This document shows, in pieces, positions 34,963 through 45,283 of a DNA stretch of 47,959 nucleotides. Source of the DNA: Candidatus Competibacter phosphatis (lineage in GTDB: Bacteria; Pseudomonadota; Gammaproteobacteria; Competibacterales; Competibacteraceae); contig NZ_SPMZ01000049.1 in NCBI RefSeq assembly GCF_012939995.1, positions 1-47,959 on the forward strand, in the 5' to 3' direction. The notes under the pieces were generated by a model. That model was not told the DNA's origin and did no database searches. It saw only the letters and a list, made by a program, of their open reading frames with translations. Each line of letters starts with the position of its first letter. The first letter of the stretch is position 1. Position numbers and translations under genes: made by a program.

Positions 34963-36760
34963 TCATGAGTTTTTGTCCACCTGCAACACGGCCAGGAACG
35001 CTTCCTGGGGGATTTCCACCTTGCCGACCTGCTTCATCCGCTTCTTGCCGGCTTTCTGCTTCTCCAGCAACTTGCGCTTGCGGCTCACGTCACCCCCGTA
35101 GCACTTGGCCAGCACGTTCTTGCGCAGCGCCTTGACGGTGGTGCGGGCGATGACCTGATTGCCGATGGCGGCCTGAATCACGACCTCGAACATCTGGCGA
35201 GGAATCAGTTCCTTCAGCTTGACCGCCAACTCGCGACCCCGATACTGAGCCTGATCGCGGTGGACGATGACCGACAGCGAGTCCACCCGTTCGCCGTTGA
35301 TCAGCACATCCAGCTTCACCAGTGGCGCGACCTGGAACCGGTCGAAACTGTATTCGAACGAGGCGAAACCGCGACTGACCGATTTTAGTCGATCGAAAAA
35401 AATCCAGCACCACCTCGCTCAGCGGCAATTCGAAGCTCAGTTGCACCTGGCCGCCGGCATAATGCAAATCCCGTTGCACACCACGCTTTTCGATGCACAG
35501 CGTGATGATGGCGCCAAGATAATCCTGCGGGGTCAGTATATGGGCGACGATGATTGGTTCGCGAATTTCGGCAATTTCGTTGACTGGCGGTAGCTTAGCG
35601 GGGTTATCGATTTTCAGGATTTCGTCCCCGGTGGTCAGCACCTCGTAAATGACGGTCGGCGCGGTGGTCACCAGATCGAGATTGTATTCCCGCTCCAAGC
35701 GCTCCTGGACGATTTCCATGTGCAGCAGGCCCAGGAACCCGCAACGGAAACCAAATCCCATGGCCTGCGAGGTTTCCGGTTCGAAATGCAGCGAGGCATC
35801 GTTCAAGCGCAGTTTTTGCAGCGCCTCGCGCAGGTTGCCGAAGTCATCCGAATCGACCGGAAACAGCCCGGCAAACACCCGGGGTTGCACTCGCTGGAAC
35901 CCCGGCAGTGCCGCCGCCGCCGGTCGGTCCGCTCCGGTCAAGGTATCGCCCACCGGTGCGCCGTCGATATCCTTGATGCCGGCGATGATATAGCCGACCT
36001 CGCCCGCGTTCAGGATTGGCCGCTCGCCACGCTTGGGAGTGAAAATACCGACCGATTCGACCTGGAACGTCCGGCCGGTGGACATCACCTGGATTTTCTG
36101 CTTGGGCGCGATTCGGCCATCCACAACCCGTACCAACGAAATGACGCCGACGAAGTTGTCAAACCAGGAATCGATGATCAGCGCCTTGAGCGGCCCGTCT
36201 GGATCGCCCTTTGGCGGCGGGATATGCGCGATAATCGCTTCCAGCAGATCGGCCACCGCCAGTCCGGTCTTGGCGCTGACTCGCAGTGCCTGGCTGGCGT
36301 CCAGCCCGATGATGTCACCGATCTCGCGCGTCACCCGCTCCGGGTCGGCGGCCGGCAGGTCGATCTTGTTGAGCACCGGCAGGACTTCTAGCCCCTGCTC
36401 GATGGCGGTGTAGCAGTTGGCGACACTCTGCGCCTCGACACCCTGCGCGACATCCACCACCAGCAGCGCACCCTCGCAGGCGGCCAGCGAACGCGATACC
36501 TCGTAGGAGAAATCCACATGCCCCGGCGTATCGATGATGTTGAGCTGGTAGGTTTGGCCGTCGCGGGCCGCGTAGCGCAGCGACACGCTTTGCGCCTTGA
36601 TGGTGATGCCGCGCTCCCGCTCCAGATCCATCGAGTCGAGCACCTGCTCGGCCATTTCCCGCGCGCTCAGCCCGCCGCAAATCTGGATGAAGCGATCGGC
36701 CAACGTGGATTTACCGTGGTCGATGTGCGCGATGATTGAAAAATTACGAATATGATCCAT
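34963..36760 (-). CDS. lepA: Elongation factor 4 LepA (frame broken at 35396-35402)
   Basis: The G domain begins [20 protein letters not shown] and has [19 protein letters not shown] and [11 protein letters not shown]. The C-terminal LepA domain ends [19 protein letters not shown]. The frame fails after VVLDFF, where an A7 run (35396-35402, plus strand) is one base too long. Restored, it reads VVLDFFDRLKS and runs to 34963, 598 residues against 599 in E. coli. LepA binds ribosomes and influences initiation and 30S biogenesis. The conserved C-terminal part is intact in the other frame, so the break is probably not biological decay. Confidence 0.94.
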
Positions 36761-36828
36761 GAAATTCCACTACACCCCGACGGCTGGCGCGCCATCCCGG
36801 CCAGCGAACGTTTGGGGTAGACGCGTAA

Positions 36829-36860
36829 AAGCCCCCGCTGCCGCTCGGGCACGGAGGCTT
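36829..36860 (-). terminator. Rho-independent terminator between rseC and lepA
   Basis: On the minus strand AAGCCTCCG pairs with CGGGGGCTT (one mismatch) across a loop containing GCCCGAGC, followed directly by TTTT (revcomp of 36827-36830). It lies 40 bp after rseC and 68 bp before lepA, separating the sigma-E operon from lepA. Confidence 0.55.
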
Positions 36861-36900
36861 GCGAGTATGGTTATCGAACAGGGAAGCGATTATAGCGATA

Positions 36901-37371
36901 TCACGGCTGGGAAAGTACACTCGTCGCCAGCACTCCGGCGCTCCGGCGCAACACCCGAGGCTGGAAACGGCTATCGTCCTGAAAATGTTTCGACAGAACC
37001 CGCACCGCCAGAAACCCCAATCCCAGGCCCAGCACGCCCGACAGCACCACTGGTTCCTCGCCCGCGCCGGCGAACGCCACTTGCCCCAACAGCGCTCCCG
37101 CCAGGAGCAAGAACAGCGGCAGCGAGTAGGCCAGCAACGCGCCTCGCAGCAGCACGCCATCGGCCAGGCCGACGCACACTTCGTCACCCACCCGCAACGG
37201 CTCTTCCGCAATCACCCGCACCCGGATCCGGCGGCCGCTCCAGAGCTTTCCCAACGCCGCCGTGCCGCAACCTTCGCTGGCGGCGCATGACCCGCAAGCC
37301 GAACGCCGTTGAATTTCGACCCAGGCATGGCCATCGCCAGCCTCCACCACCACCGCGCGTTCCTCAATCAT
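36901..37371 (-). CDS. rseC: RseC/MucC-family membrane protein
   Basis: The 156-residue protein starts MIEERAVVVEAGDGHAWVEI, has a cysteine cluster RSACGSCAASEGCG (CxxCxxxxxC), then two membrane segments (ALLAYSLPLFLLLAGALLG and a second near VLGLGLGFLAVRVL). RseC is a modest positive factor for sigma-E in some bacteria and also part of a SoxR-reducing system in E. coli. The start overlaps the rseB stop (ATGA). Confidence 0.9.
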   Translation of the reverse strand: MIEERAVVVEAGDGHAWVEIQRRSACGSCAASEGCGTAALGKLWSGRRIRVRVIAEEPLRVGDEVCVGLADGVLLRGALLAYSLPLFLLLAGALLGQVAFAGAGEEPVVLSGVLGLGLGFLAVRVLSKHFQDDSRFQPRVLRRSAGVLATSVLSQP

Positions 37372-38396
37372 GGTTTGGCAGCCTCGGAAGTATCGGGAAC
37401 ATATTGAATCGTGTCGGCGAAATGCCGCACGGTCGCCGCCGGCACTTCGCCGACCACCAGAATCTGATAGCCGTCCAGCAGTTTACCAAAGGCGTTCATC
37501 GACCCCAGTTGCGAGCTACCCTGCAGCAGCGGGGCCGGCGATCCGTCCAAGCGCTCCAGGAACACCGAAATGGTCGCCAGCCCATCGGCGAACACCATAT
37601 GCTCGGTGACATGACGGCTTGGGTTTTTGATAAAACGGTTGTGCAACACCTTGACAAAACCGTCCGGCAACTGGTTCACGCGCCACGCCGATTGCGTCAC
37701 CGGCTCGACGGCGGGAGACGGTTGTTCTTCGCTGGAACCCTGATTGGCCACGGGTGGGTTCGCATCTGGAGACAGCGTTGGCGATTCGAAAGCCGTCTCA
37801 TCGATCTGCGGCTTGATCTGGAAATCGGTGAACATGAGCTGCTCGACCGGGTAGCCCTGCTCGTCCAGCAGGACCGAGCGCAGCAACATACCGTTGCGTC
37901 GATCCAGCCACAACCGATAACCGAACCGCCAGGTATCCCGCGGTTTGATGGCGATCATCTGCGTTTCCAGACCCGCGATCCGATCCTCGCCCAGCGTTGC
38001 AAACTCATAATGACTTTCCAACCGCCCGAGCTCGCGGGGTATGGACAGTGGAAAGCGGGAACCCCCGTAGCCATCGCCTCCGAACGTCTCGTGCTGTTTG
38101 GGCAACAGACAGGTCACGCTGTTGTTGGCCACCAGAATTTCCCGCAGTGGGCCATTCAGGGAAAACAACCGCTGCCGCTCGCCTTCAGGACCACCACCGT
38201 GAACGACCCGCATGGCCTCCACATGGGGACCCTGCACATAGACGAAAGTCCCTTCGTAATTCAAGGTTTGGGTCGCCTGAATCATTCGCTCCAGCCAGCG
38301 CTTCGCCTCTTCGGGTGCCGGTTGGGACCAGCCGGCGGACGACAGCGATCCAGCCGCGAACATCAGGGCGGCGCAGTGCAATAACTTGCGCTTCAT
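37368..38396 (-). CDS. rseB: Sigma-E regulatory protein RseB/MucB
   Basis: A signal peptide (MKRKLLHCAALMFAAGSLSS) is followed by PAPEEAKRWLERMIQATQTL and NYEGTFVYVQG, the LolA-like RseB fold opening. The C-terminal domain contains GSMNAFGKLLDGYQILVVGE. RseB binds the periplasmic part of RseA and shields it from DegS until lipoproteins or LPS intermediates accumulate. 342 residues; 15 bp after rseA, and overlapping rseC. Confidence 0.93.
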   Translation of the reverse strand: MKRKLLHCAALMFAAGSLSSAGWSQPAPEEAKRWLERMIQATQTLNYEGTFVYVQGPHVEAMRVVHGGGPEGERQRLFSLNGPLREILVANNSVTCLLPKQHETFGGDGYGGSRFPLSIPRELGRLESHYEFATLGEDRIAGLETQMIAIKPRDTWRFGYRLWLDRRNGMLLRSVLLDEQGYPVEQLMFTDFQIKPQIDETAFESPTLSPDANPPVANQGSSEEQPSPAVEPVTQSAWRVNQLPDGFVKVLHNRFIKNPSRHVTEHMVFADGLATISVFLERLDGSPAPLLQGSSQLGSMNAFGKLLDGYQILVVGEVPAATVRHFADTIQYVPDTSEAAKP

Positions 38397-38411
38397 TCGA
38401 AGAAAGTCGTC

Positions 38412-39029
38412 TTAGCGGCTGGGCTGCTGGTAGCCAACCATGCGCACGTAAGGCAGCATGCCGTGCATGCTGTTCAGGGAAGCATAACCGTTGTGGTTGA
38501 CCAGATAGCTGCCCAGCCGGGCTTCAACCAGCTCGTTGGAAGCGTCCGTCTGCCGGACGGCGGCGGTCCGAACCGTGAAGGGCGTGAGGGTGGAAGCAGC
38601 GGTCGGGTCGCTGGCGGCCAGTTGGGTGGCGGAAGCGAGCGGGGTATCTACAGTCTGAGTCAGTTTCAGCCCGAATAGGGCAACGAGCACGACCGATGCG
38701 GCCAGCCCGAACCCCGTAACTGGTTTATACCAGGCCGGCAGCGATTTACCGACCGGCAATGGCAGGGGTTCGGCCGCGACCGCTTGGCGAATGCGCGCGG
38801 CGAAATCGAGGGCAAGCGCATCGGGCAAATGGTTTTGCATCACATCGCTGATCAGGTGATAGCGGGACCAGCAGGATTGTAAATCGCCATCCCGACATAA
38901 CCGGCGCAATACGAGATCGATTTCCATGCCATCGAGCTCGTCGTCGACCATCGCCGAGAGTTGGCTCGCCGCGACATTCACATCGTCTGCGGCTTGTGCC
39001 GATAGTTGTTCAGCCGTCTTATCAGCCAT
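38412..39029 (-). CDS. rseA: Anti-sigma-E factor RseA
   Basis: The N-terminal domain has SQLSAMVDDELDGMEIDLVL followed by RRLCRDGDLQSCWSRYHLI, the sigma-binding RseA_N fold. One membrane segment (PVTGFGLAASVVLVALFGL) leads to a periplasmic tail with NHNGYASLNSMHGMLPYVRM. It sequesters sigma-E at the membrane and is cut by DegS/RseP under envelope stress. 205 residues, 15 bp after rpoE. Confidence 0.92.
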   Translation of the reverse strand: MADKTAEQLSAQAADDVNVAASQLSAMVDDELDGMEIDLVLRRLCRDGDLQSCWSRYHLISDVMQNHLPDALALDFAARIRQAVAAEPLPLPVGKSLPAWYKPVTGFGLAASVVLVALFGLKLTQTVDTPLASATQLAASDPTAASTLTPFTVRTAAVRQTDASNELVEARLGSYLVNHNGYASLNSMHGMLPYVRMVGYQQPSR

Positions 39030-39044
39030 GACTCTATCTCGAAA

Positions 39045-39620
39045 CTAGCTTAGAAGTGGACGCAACTTGGTGTCGATCGATTCCCGGGCCCGGAAGATCC
39101 GGGAACGCACCGTACCGATCGGACACCCCATGGTTTGGGCAATTTCCTCATAGCTCATTCCTTCGAGTTCCCGCAAGGTGATCGCCGTGCGCAGATCCTC
39201 CGGTAAATCCTCGATTGCCCTGAACACGGTCGCCGCGATTTCATCCTTGAGCAACAACCGTTCGGGGGTCTCGTATTCTTTCAGCAGGGACTGGCCCTCG
39301 TATTGCTCGGCTTCCTGAGCATCGATGTCGGAACCGGGCGGGCGTCGGCCTTGGGCAACCAGGTAATTTTTGGCCGTGTTGATGGCGATTCGATAAAGCC
39401 AGGTGTAAAACGCACTGTCGCCCCGGAAGCCGGGCAGCGCCCGGTAGGCTTTGAGGAATGCCTCCTGGGAAACATCCAGGGCTTCGCTGGGATCGTGTAC
39501 ATAACGGGAAATCAGCTTGATGATCTTGTATTGGTACTTACGCACCAGTAGATCGAACGCATTTTTGTCGCCTTTCTGTACTCTTTGGACCAGATCGCGG
39601 TCCAGATGACCCTCGCCCAT
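39045..39620 (-). CDS. rpoE: RNA polymerase sigma-E factor (AlgU/RpoE)
   Basis: From ATG 39620 (MGEGHLDRDLVQRVQKGDKN) the protein is 191 residues, the length of E. coli RpoE. Region 2 includes DVSQEAFLKAYRALPGFRGD. Region 4 carries LRELEGMSYEEIAQTMGCPI and GTVRSRIFRARE. It directs the envelope stress regulon. A longer frame upstream (39677) is rejected because the family starts at this Met. A sigma-E-like promoter is seen 51-79 bp upstream, as expected for autoregulation. Confidence 0.95.
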   Translation of the reverse strand: MGEGHLDRDLVQRVQKGDKNAFDLLVRKYQYKIIKLISRYVHDPSEALDVSQEAFLKAYRALPGFRGDSAFYTWLYRIAINTAKNYLVAQGRRPPGSDIDAQEAEQYEGQSLLKEYETPERLLLKDEIAATVFRAIEDLPEDLRTAITLRELEGMSYEEIAQTMGCPIGTVRSRIFRARESIDTKLRPLLS

Positions 39621-39670
39621 CCGGGCAGACCCCTTTCGAATCAATGGCAATCTCCATGCGAGCATGACGG

Positions 39671-39698
39671 TAGACAAAAGCCCGTCCCGTTAGTTCGC
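39671..39698 (-). promoter_or_regulatory. Candidate sigma-E promoter for rpoE
   Basis: On the minus strand GCGAACTAA is followed, after 17 nt from GAACT, by TCTA. This resembles the sigma-E consensus GGAACTT-N15-17-TCTNA. It lies upstream of rpoE, where an autoregulated promoter is known in relatives. No mapped start is available. Confidence 0.45.
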
Positions 39699-39824
39699 AG
39701 ACCTGCCGGGATATGGTTATAGTGTGAATGTAGTAGCGGGATGAAATCGCGGGGCTGTCATTCACCCTATTGACGGCACCTTTTTCGCGCAACGATACCC
39801 CATTCATGGAGCCGCTCACAAGCC

Positions 39825-41468
39825 ATGGCCGCTTCACCCATTTTTAGCGACATCCTCATTATCGGCGGCGGCGCCGCCGGCCTCAGTCTGGCGCTGCGAC
39901 TGGCCGACACCGCCCGCATCGTCACGCTCGCCAAGGGTGAGTTGCACGAGGGCAGCACGTATTACGCGCAGGGCGGCATATCGGCGGTATTGGATGCCGG
40001 CGATTCCATCGAGTCGCATGTGCAAGATACCTTGATCGCCGGAGCGGACCTGTGCCACGCCGACACAGTCCGCTTCACCGTGGAACATGCCCGAGCGGCG
40101 ATCGAATGGCTGAGCGCGCAAGGCACTCCCTTCACCCGGGAATCCAACGCCGAAGGCGGCGCGGAATATCACCTGCATCGCGAGGGCGGCCACAGCCATC
40201 GGCGGATCGTGCATGCCGCCGACGCCACCGGCCGCGCCATCCAGACCACGCTGGAACAGCGCGCCCGTCGGCATCCCAACATCACCCTCAACGAACAATG
40301 CAGCGCCATCGATCTGATTACCGGCCGCAAGCTGGGTCTGGGTGGCAACCGCTGCCTAGGCGCTTATGTGCTGAACCGGCATACCGGCCAGGTCGAAGTA
40401 TGCGCCGCCCGATTCGTGGTACTGGCAACCGGCGGCGCCAGCCGGGTTTACCTCTATTCTAGCAACCCGGACGGCTCCACCGGCGACGGCATCGCCATGG
40501 CCTGGCGCGCCGGCTGCCGGGTGGCCAACATGGAGTTCATCCAGTTTCACCCCACCTGCCTGTATCATCCGCAAGCCAAGAATTTCCTGATTTCCGAGGC
40601 GGTGCGCGGCGAAGGGGGTACGCTGCTGCTACCCGATGGCAGTCGCTTCATGCAGCACTTCGACTCCAGGCTGGAACTGGCCCCGCGCGACATCGTGGCT
40701 CGGGCCATCGACCATGAAATGAAACGGCTGGGCGCGGAATGCGTGTATCTGGACATCAGCCACAAGCCAGCCGATTTCATCCGCGCGCACTTTCCCAACA
40801 TTTACGCCAAGTGTCTGGAATACGGCTTCGACATGACCCGGCAACCGATCCCGGTGGTGCCGGCGGCGCACTACACCTGCGGCGGGGTCATGACCGATCG
40901 CGCCGCCCGTACCGATCTGGAGGGGTTGTACGCCATCGGCGAGGTCGCCTTCACTGGCTTGCACGGCGCCAACCGCATGGCCAGCAATTCATTGTTGGAG
41001 TGCCTGGTGTTCGCGGCGGCGGCGGCGGACGATATCCGCTCGCGCCTGGAACATGCCCCGGAACCGCCGCCGCTGCCGGACTGGGACGAAAGCCGGGTCA
41101 CCGATTCCGACGAGGAAGTGGTGGTCAGCCACAACTGGGCCGAATTGCGCCAGTTCATGTGGGACTATGTGGGTATCGTCCGCACCGACAAGCGCCTGCA
41201 GCGCGCCCAGCATCGGGTGGATCTATTGTTGCGGGAAATCGGCGAGTATTACGGCAACTTCCGCATCGGCGGCAATCTGATCGAACTGCGCAATCTGGCG
41301 CAGGTCGCGGACCTGATCATTCGCTGCGCCCTGGCGCGGAGGGAAAGCCGTGGACTGCACTATACCCTCGATTACCCCAAAGCCAACGAGTCCACGCCAG
41401 GGCGGGATACGGTGCTGGTACCGGGGAATTTCGCCGGAGCCGAAGCGCCGCCGTTTTGGGAAACGTGA
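39825..41468 (+). CDS. nadB: L-aspartate oxidase
   Basis: The 547-residue protein opens [20 protein letters not shown] (FAD-binding) and has [28 protein letters not shown] and [10 protein letters not shown] with [20 protein letters not shown], all standard NadB signatures. It oxidises aspartate to iminoaspartate for NAD synthesis in the cytosol. The gene is divergent from rpoE, as in many gammaproteobacteria, and converges with ygfX (stop-to-stop distance 2 bp). Length is near E. coli (540). Confidence 0.96.
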   Translation: MAASPIFSDILIIGGGAAGLSLALRLADTARIVTLAKGELHEGSTYYAQGGISAVLDAGDSIESHVQDTLIAGADLCHADTVRFTVEHARAAIEWLSAQGTPFTRESNAEGGAEYHLHREGGHSHRRIVHAADATGRAIQTTLEQRARRHPNITLNEQCSAIDLITGRKLGLGGNRCLGAYVLNRHTGQVEVCAARFVVLATGGASRVYLYSSNPDGSTGDGIAMAWRAGCRVANMEFIQFHPTCLYHPQAKNFLISEAVRGEGGTLLLPDGSRFMQHFDSRLELAPRDIVARAIDHEMKRLGAECVYLDISHKPADFIRAHFPNIYAKCLEYGFDMTRQPIPVVPAAHYTCGGVMTDRAARTDLEGLYAIGEVAFTGLHGANRMASNSLLECLVFAAAAADDIRSRLEHAPEPPPLPDWDESRVTDSDEEVVVSHNWAELRQFMWDYVGIVRTDKRLQRAQHRVDLLLREIGEYYGNFRIGGNLIELRNLAQVADLIIRCALARRESRGLHYTLDYPKANESTPGRDTVLVPGNFAGAEAPPFWET

Positions 41469-41470
41469 TA

Positions 41471-41917
41471 TTAGGGGCATTCCGACCCATCCTCGTCCCG
41501 CCGGGTACGCAACCAGACTCGCAATCGCCGCAATGTCTCGGAGTCGACGGCATCGGGCAACAGCGCCACTGATCGCCGCCAGCCGCCCTCCAAGCGGAAA
41601 TTCAAAACGACGATGCCGGGTTGGGCGTAGCCGCCGGTCAGCCCGGCCGGGTGTCGAATCCCGTCGCCGGTCTCCAGGCGCCAGCGCCCATCCAGCAGTT
41701 CGACGCGGCTAATGAAACCGCCGCCGCGACGCCAGCCGTAGCGATAGCCGATCCAGGCCAGCGACAGGCCGATGCCGACAAGCAGCCCCGCCTTGGCCCA
41801 CAACGGTACGCTCGCCACGATCGCGGCGACACCGGCCAAGCCATGAGCAACACCGCTGCCGATGAGCAGAATCCGCGAGGGGCGCGGCTCGATGTTCAGG
41901 GCGGCGAGGCGGTACAT
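41471..41917 (-). CDS. ygfX: YgfX/CptA-like inner-membrane protein
   Basis: The 148-residue protein starts MYRLAALNIEPRPSRILLIG and has two adjacent membrane segments (GVAHGLAGVAAIVASVPLW and AGLLVGIGLSLAWIGYRYGW). A soluble C-terminal domain ends near DSETLRRLRVWLRTRRDED. This is the plan of YgfX, encoded next to sdhE in E. coli, where the pair was once described as a toxin-antitoxin and later linked to the membrane/divisome. Here it lies 24 bp after sdhE. Confidence 0.75.
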   Translation of the reverse strand: MYRLAALNIEPRPSRILLIGSGVAHGLAGVAAIVASVPLWAKAGLLVGIGLSLAWIGYRYGWRRGGGFISRVELLDGRWRLETGDGIRHPAGLTGGYAQPGIVVLNFRLEGGWRRSVALLPDAVDSETLRRLRVWLRTRRDEDGSECP

Positions 41918-41941
41918 TCTTCCGCCATGCGCGCGTTCATA

Positions 41942-42199
41942 TCATGAAGGATGCGGATCGCTCAGTAGAGTCCGCATGACGCCCACCACCCGCGCCGTCG
42001 TCGCATCCGCCGGAGTCTCCCGTCCAACCATGTAACTCATCAGCAGTGGGTCCTGAAGCTCCAGCAACGCCGCAAACGCCTGTTGCTCTTCCGCCGGCGC
42101 CTCCGGGTAGTGCCGCTCCAGGTAGCCCAGCGTCAGCAAGTCCAGTTCCTTCATGCCGCGCCGACAGCGCCAGCGCAATTTGCCGATTTGTTCGTCCAC
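41942..42199 (-). CDS. sdhE: Succinate dehydrogenase flavinylation factor SdhE
   Basis: The 85-residue protein MDEQIGKLRWRCRRGMKELD carries the RGxxE motif (RRGMKELD) essential for SdhE. SdhE binds SdhA and assists covalent attachment of FAD; it is the homologue of mitochondrial SDHAF2. The start is GTG 42199, with GGAG about 9 bp upstream. It lies after a terminator that follows sdhB and before ygfX. Confidence 0.92.
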   Translation of the reverse strand: MDEQIGKLRWRCRRGMKELDLLTLGYLERHYPEAPAEEQQAFAALLELQDPLLMSYMVGRETPADATTARVVGVMRTLLSDPHPS

Positions 42200-42221
42200 G
42201 ATCCGCGTCTCCGGTAAAGAA

Positions 42222-42251
42222 AACCCCTCGCCCGCAAGCGGGTGAGGGGTT
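42222..42251 (-). terminator. Rho-independent terminator after sdhB
   Basis: On the minus strand AACCCCTCACCCGC pairs with GCGGGCGAGGGGTT (one wobble) and is followed by TTCTTT. It lies 37 bp after sdhB and 23 bp before sdhE, so it probably attenuates read-through from sdhCDAB into sdhE-ygfX. Confidence 0.7.
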
Positions 42252-42287
42252 GGGGTGAAGGGAATCAGCTCCGAAACGGGAGGCGTA

Positions 42288-43064
42288 TTACCGCCGTTCC
42301 ACCATCAGCTTCTTGATTTCCGCGATCGCCTTGGCGGGATTCAAACCCTTCGGGCAAGTCTTGGTGCAGTTCATGATGGTATGACAGCGATAGAGCCGGA
42401 ATGGATCTTCCAAGCTGTCCAAGCGCTCACCGGTAAACTCGTCGCGGCTGTCCACGATCCAGCGGTAGGCTTGCAGCAGGATCGAGGGGCCAAGATACCG
42501 GTCACCGTTCCACCAGTAGCTGGGGCAACTGGTCGAGCAACAGGCGCACAGAATGCACTCGTACAGACCGTCCAGCTTGGCGCGGTCTTCCTTGGATTGC
42601 AGGCGCTCCCGCTCCGGCGGCGGGGTGATCGATTGTAGCCAAGGCTTGATCGAGGCGTACTGGGCGTAAAAATGCGTCAGATCCGGCACCAGATCCTTGA
42701 TCACGGGCATGTGCGGCAGAGGATAGACCTTCACGTCACCGGAAACGTCCCCGATAGCCTTAGTGCATGCCAAGGTGTTGGTGCCGTCGATATTCATCGC
42801 ACAGGACCCACACACCCCTTCGCGACAGGAGCGGCGCAAAGTCAGGGTCGGGTCCATCTCGTTCTTGATCTTGAGCAACGCGTCCAGCACCATCGGACCG
42901 CAGGTCGCCATATCGACCTCGTAGGTATCCATGCGCGGATTCTCGCCGCTGTCCGGGTCCCAACGATAGATTTGGAAGCGCTTGACATTCTTGGCTCCGG
43001 CGCCGGCATAGTAGGTCTTACCCTTGCCGATGACGGAGTTGGCCGGAAGTTTGAATTGAGCCAT
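42288..43064 (-). CDS. sdhB: Succinate dehydrogenase iron-sulfur subunit
   Basis: The N-terminal [2Fe-2S] domain has [18 protein letters not shown]; the C-terminal part has [18 protein letters not shown] and [20 protein letters not shown] for the [4Fe-4S] and [3Fe-4S] clusters. It passes electrons from SdhA FAD to quinone at the membrane. 258 residues, 12 bp after sdhA. The N-terminus is somewhat longer than in E. coli, as common outside enterics. Confidence 0.96.
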   Translation of the reverse strand: MAQFKLPANSVIGKGKTYYAGAGAKNVKRFQIYRWDPDSGENPRMDTYEVDMATCGPMVLDALLKIKNEMDPTLTLRRSCREGVCGSCAMNIDGTNTLACTKAIGDVSGDVKVYPLPHMPVIKDLVPDLTHFYAQYASIKPWLQSITPPPERERLQSKEDRAKLDGLYECILCACCSTSCPSYWWNGDRYLGPSILLQAYRWIVDSRDEFTGERLDSLEDPFRLYRCHTIMNCTKTCPKGLNPAKAIAEIKKLMVERR

Positions 43065-43076
43065 GACATCGTCCCC

Positions 43077-44867
43077 TTAATAAGTACGCTTCTTGGGCGG
43101 AATATATTCCACCTCATCGGTCAGGGTGTAGGTATGTACCGGCCGATAGTCGATCGTGACTCCCCCTTTCTTATCCAACCAAGCCAGCGTGTGTTTCATC
43201 CAACCCTCGTCGTCGCGCTCCGGATAGTCCTCGCGGGCATGGGCGCCGCGGCTCTCTGGACGGTTGATCGCCGATTTGATGGATACCATGGCGCAACCCA
43301 GCAGGTTGTCCAGTTCGAGCGTTTCGACCAGATCGGAATTCCACACCAAACCGCGATCGCTCACGCCGATGTGCTCGAAGCCGGCATATACTTCTTCCAG
43401 CAGCTCAATGCCCTCGGCCATGGACTCGCCGGTACGGAACACCGCAGCGTGGTTCTGCATGGTCCGCTGCATCCGCATCCGCAAGCTGGCGGTCGGGTTT
43501 TCGCCCTTGGCATGGCGCAGACTGTCGAAACGGGCCACGATCCGATCGACGGCGTCTTGCGGCGTCCCCTTGTGTGGGCTGTTGGGCTGGATCAGTTCGG
43601 CGCAACGGTCGGCGGCGGCACGACCAAATACCACGATGTCGAGCAGCGAGTTGGAACCCAGGCGATTGGCACCATGCACCGACACGCAGGCGGCCTCGCC
43701 GATGGCCATCAGGCCGGGGATGATGTGATCAGGGTTGCCATCCTTGAGGATGACCACCTCACCGCGATAATTGGTCGGGATACCGCCCATGTTGTAATGC
43801 ACGGTCGGCAGCACCGGTGCTGGCTCCTTGGTCACATCGACCCCGGCGAAAATGTGCGCGGTCTCGGCGATGCCCGGCAACCGCTCGTTGATGACGTCGG
43901 CGCCCAAGTGCTCCAAGTGCAAGTGAATGTGGTCCTTGTGCTCGCCGACGCCGCGACCTTCGCGGATTTCGATGGTCATGGAGCGGCTGACCACGTCGCG
44001 GGAAGCCAGGTCCTTGGCATTCGGCGCGTAGCGTTCCATGAAACGCTCGCCCAGCGAGTTGGTCAGGTAGCCGCCTTCGCCACGACAACCTTCGGTCATC
44101 AAGCAGCCGGAGCCGTAGATGCCGGTCGGATGGAACTGGGTGAACTCCATGTCCTGCAACGGTAGTCCGGCGCGCAGCACCATGCCGTTGCCGTCGCCGG
44201 TGCAGGTATGGGCGGAGGTCGCCGAGAAGTAGGCGCGGCCGTAGCCGCCGGTGGCCAGCACGGTCTGGTGGGCACGGAACACATGCAACGAACCATCGGA
44301 TAAATCCCAGGCCACCACACCGCGACAGGCGCCTTCATCGTCCATGATCAGATCGAGCGCGAAGTACTCGATGAAGAACTCGGCATCGTGCCTGAGCGCT
44401 TGCTGGTACAGGGTATGCAGAATGGCGTGGCCGGTACGGTCGGCGGCGGCGCAGGTGCGCTGGGCGGTGCCTTCGCCGTAGTTGGTGGTCATGCCTCCGA
44501 ACGGGCGTTGGTAGATCTTGCCTTCCTCGGTGCGCGAGAACGGCACGCCGTAATGTTCGAGCTCAATGACCGCCGGGACCGCCTCGCGGCACATGTATTC
44601 GATGGCGTCCTGGTCGCCGAGCCAGTCGGAACCCTTGACGGTGTCGTACATGTGCCACTGCCACAGATCCTGCCCCATGTTGCCGAGCGACGCCGACATG
44701 CCACCCTGGGCGGCCACGGTATGGCTGCGAGTGGGGAATACCTTGGTCAGGCAGGCAGTTTTCAATCCTTTCTGCGCCATGCCGAAGGTGGCGCGCAACC
44801 CGGCGCCACCGGCGCCGACCACGACCACATCGTAGCTATGATGAACGATTTTGTATGCGTTGGACAT
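43077..44867 (-). CDS. sdhA: Succinate dehydrogenase flavoprotein subunit
   Basis: The 596-residue protein has [18 protein letters not shown] (FAD-binding), [17 protein letters not shown] with the His that carries covalent FAD, then [11 protein letters not shown] and [13 protein letters not shown]. It oxidises succinate to fumarate on the cytosolic side. It is followed closely by sdhB and preceded by sdhD. Confidence 0.97.
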   Translation of the reverse strand: MSNAYKIVHHSYDVVVVGAGGAGLRATFGMAQKGLKTACLTKVFPTRSHTVAAQGGMSASLGNMGQDLWQWHMYDTVKGSDWLGDQDAIEYMCREAVPAVIELEHYGVPFSRTEEGKIYQRPFGGMTTNYGEGTAQRTCAAADRTGHAILHTLYQQALRHDAEFFIEYFALDLIMDDEGACRGVVAWDLSDGSLHVFRAHQTVLATGGYGRAYFSATSAHTCTGDGNGMVLRAGLPLQDMEFTQFHPTGIYGSGCLMTEGCRGEGGYLTNSLGERFMERYAPNAKDLASRDVVSRSMTIEIREGRGVGEHKDHIHLHLEHLGADVINERLPGIAETAHIFAGVDVTKEPAPVLPTVHYNMGGIPTNYRGEVVILKDGNPDHIIPGLMAIGEAACVSVHGANRLGSNSLLDIVVFGRAAADRCAELIQPNSPHKGTPQDAVDRIVARFDSLRHAKGENPTASLRMRMQRTMQNHAAVFRTGESMAEGIELLEEVYAGFEHIGVSDRGLVWNSDLVETLELDNLLGCAMVSIKSAINRPESRGAHAREDYPERDDEGWMKHTLAWLDKKGGVTIDYRPVHTYTLTDEVEYIPPKKRTY

Positions 44868-44893
44868 GAAACCTCAGCCTCCGGTGATGGGCA

Positions 44894-45271
44894 TCAGGCC
44901 AGTGCGACTTTGAGCACGGCGACGACGGCGATGATACCCAGCAGGAACAATACGAATTGCGTGACCAGCAGCGCGGTGTATTTGGCCCACTCCGGCTGGA
45001 CATAATCCTCGTAGATGACCTGCATGCCCAAATTGGCGTGGTAGAACGCCGTGAGGACCAAGGCAATCATCAGACCAGCGTTGATGGGGTTGCTCAACCA
45101 GTGTTGAAACCCTTCATAATCGGCGTGGGACACCGACAGCAGGGAAAAGGCAAACCACAATACCAGCGGCACCAGAGCGACGGAGGTGACGCGCTGCAAC
45201 CACCAGTGATGGGTGCCGTCTTTGGCGGTGCCCAGACCGCGAGCGTGGGCAAGCGGAGTACGAATGCTCAT
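44894..45271 (-). CDS. sdhD: Succinate dehydrogenase membrane anchor SdhD
   Basis: The 125-residue protein has GLGTAKDGTHHWWLQRVTSV at the N-terminus and three membrane segments. YHANLGMQVIYEDYV contains the haem-ligand His and the quinone-site Tyr/Asp region. It anchors SdhAB with SdhC. 12 bp after sdhC. Confidence 0.94.
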   Translation of the reverse strand: MSIRTPLAHARGLGTAKDGTHHWWLQRVTSVALVPLVLWFAFSLLSVSHADYEGFQHWLSNPINAGLMIALVLTAFYHANLGMQVIYEDYVQPEWAKYTALLVTQFVLFLLGIIAVVAVLKVALA

Positions 45272-45283
45272 GATATTTCTCCT

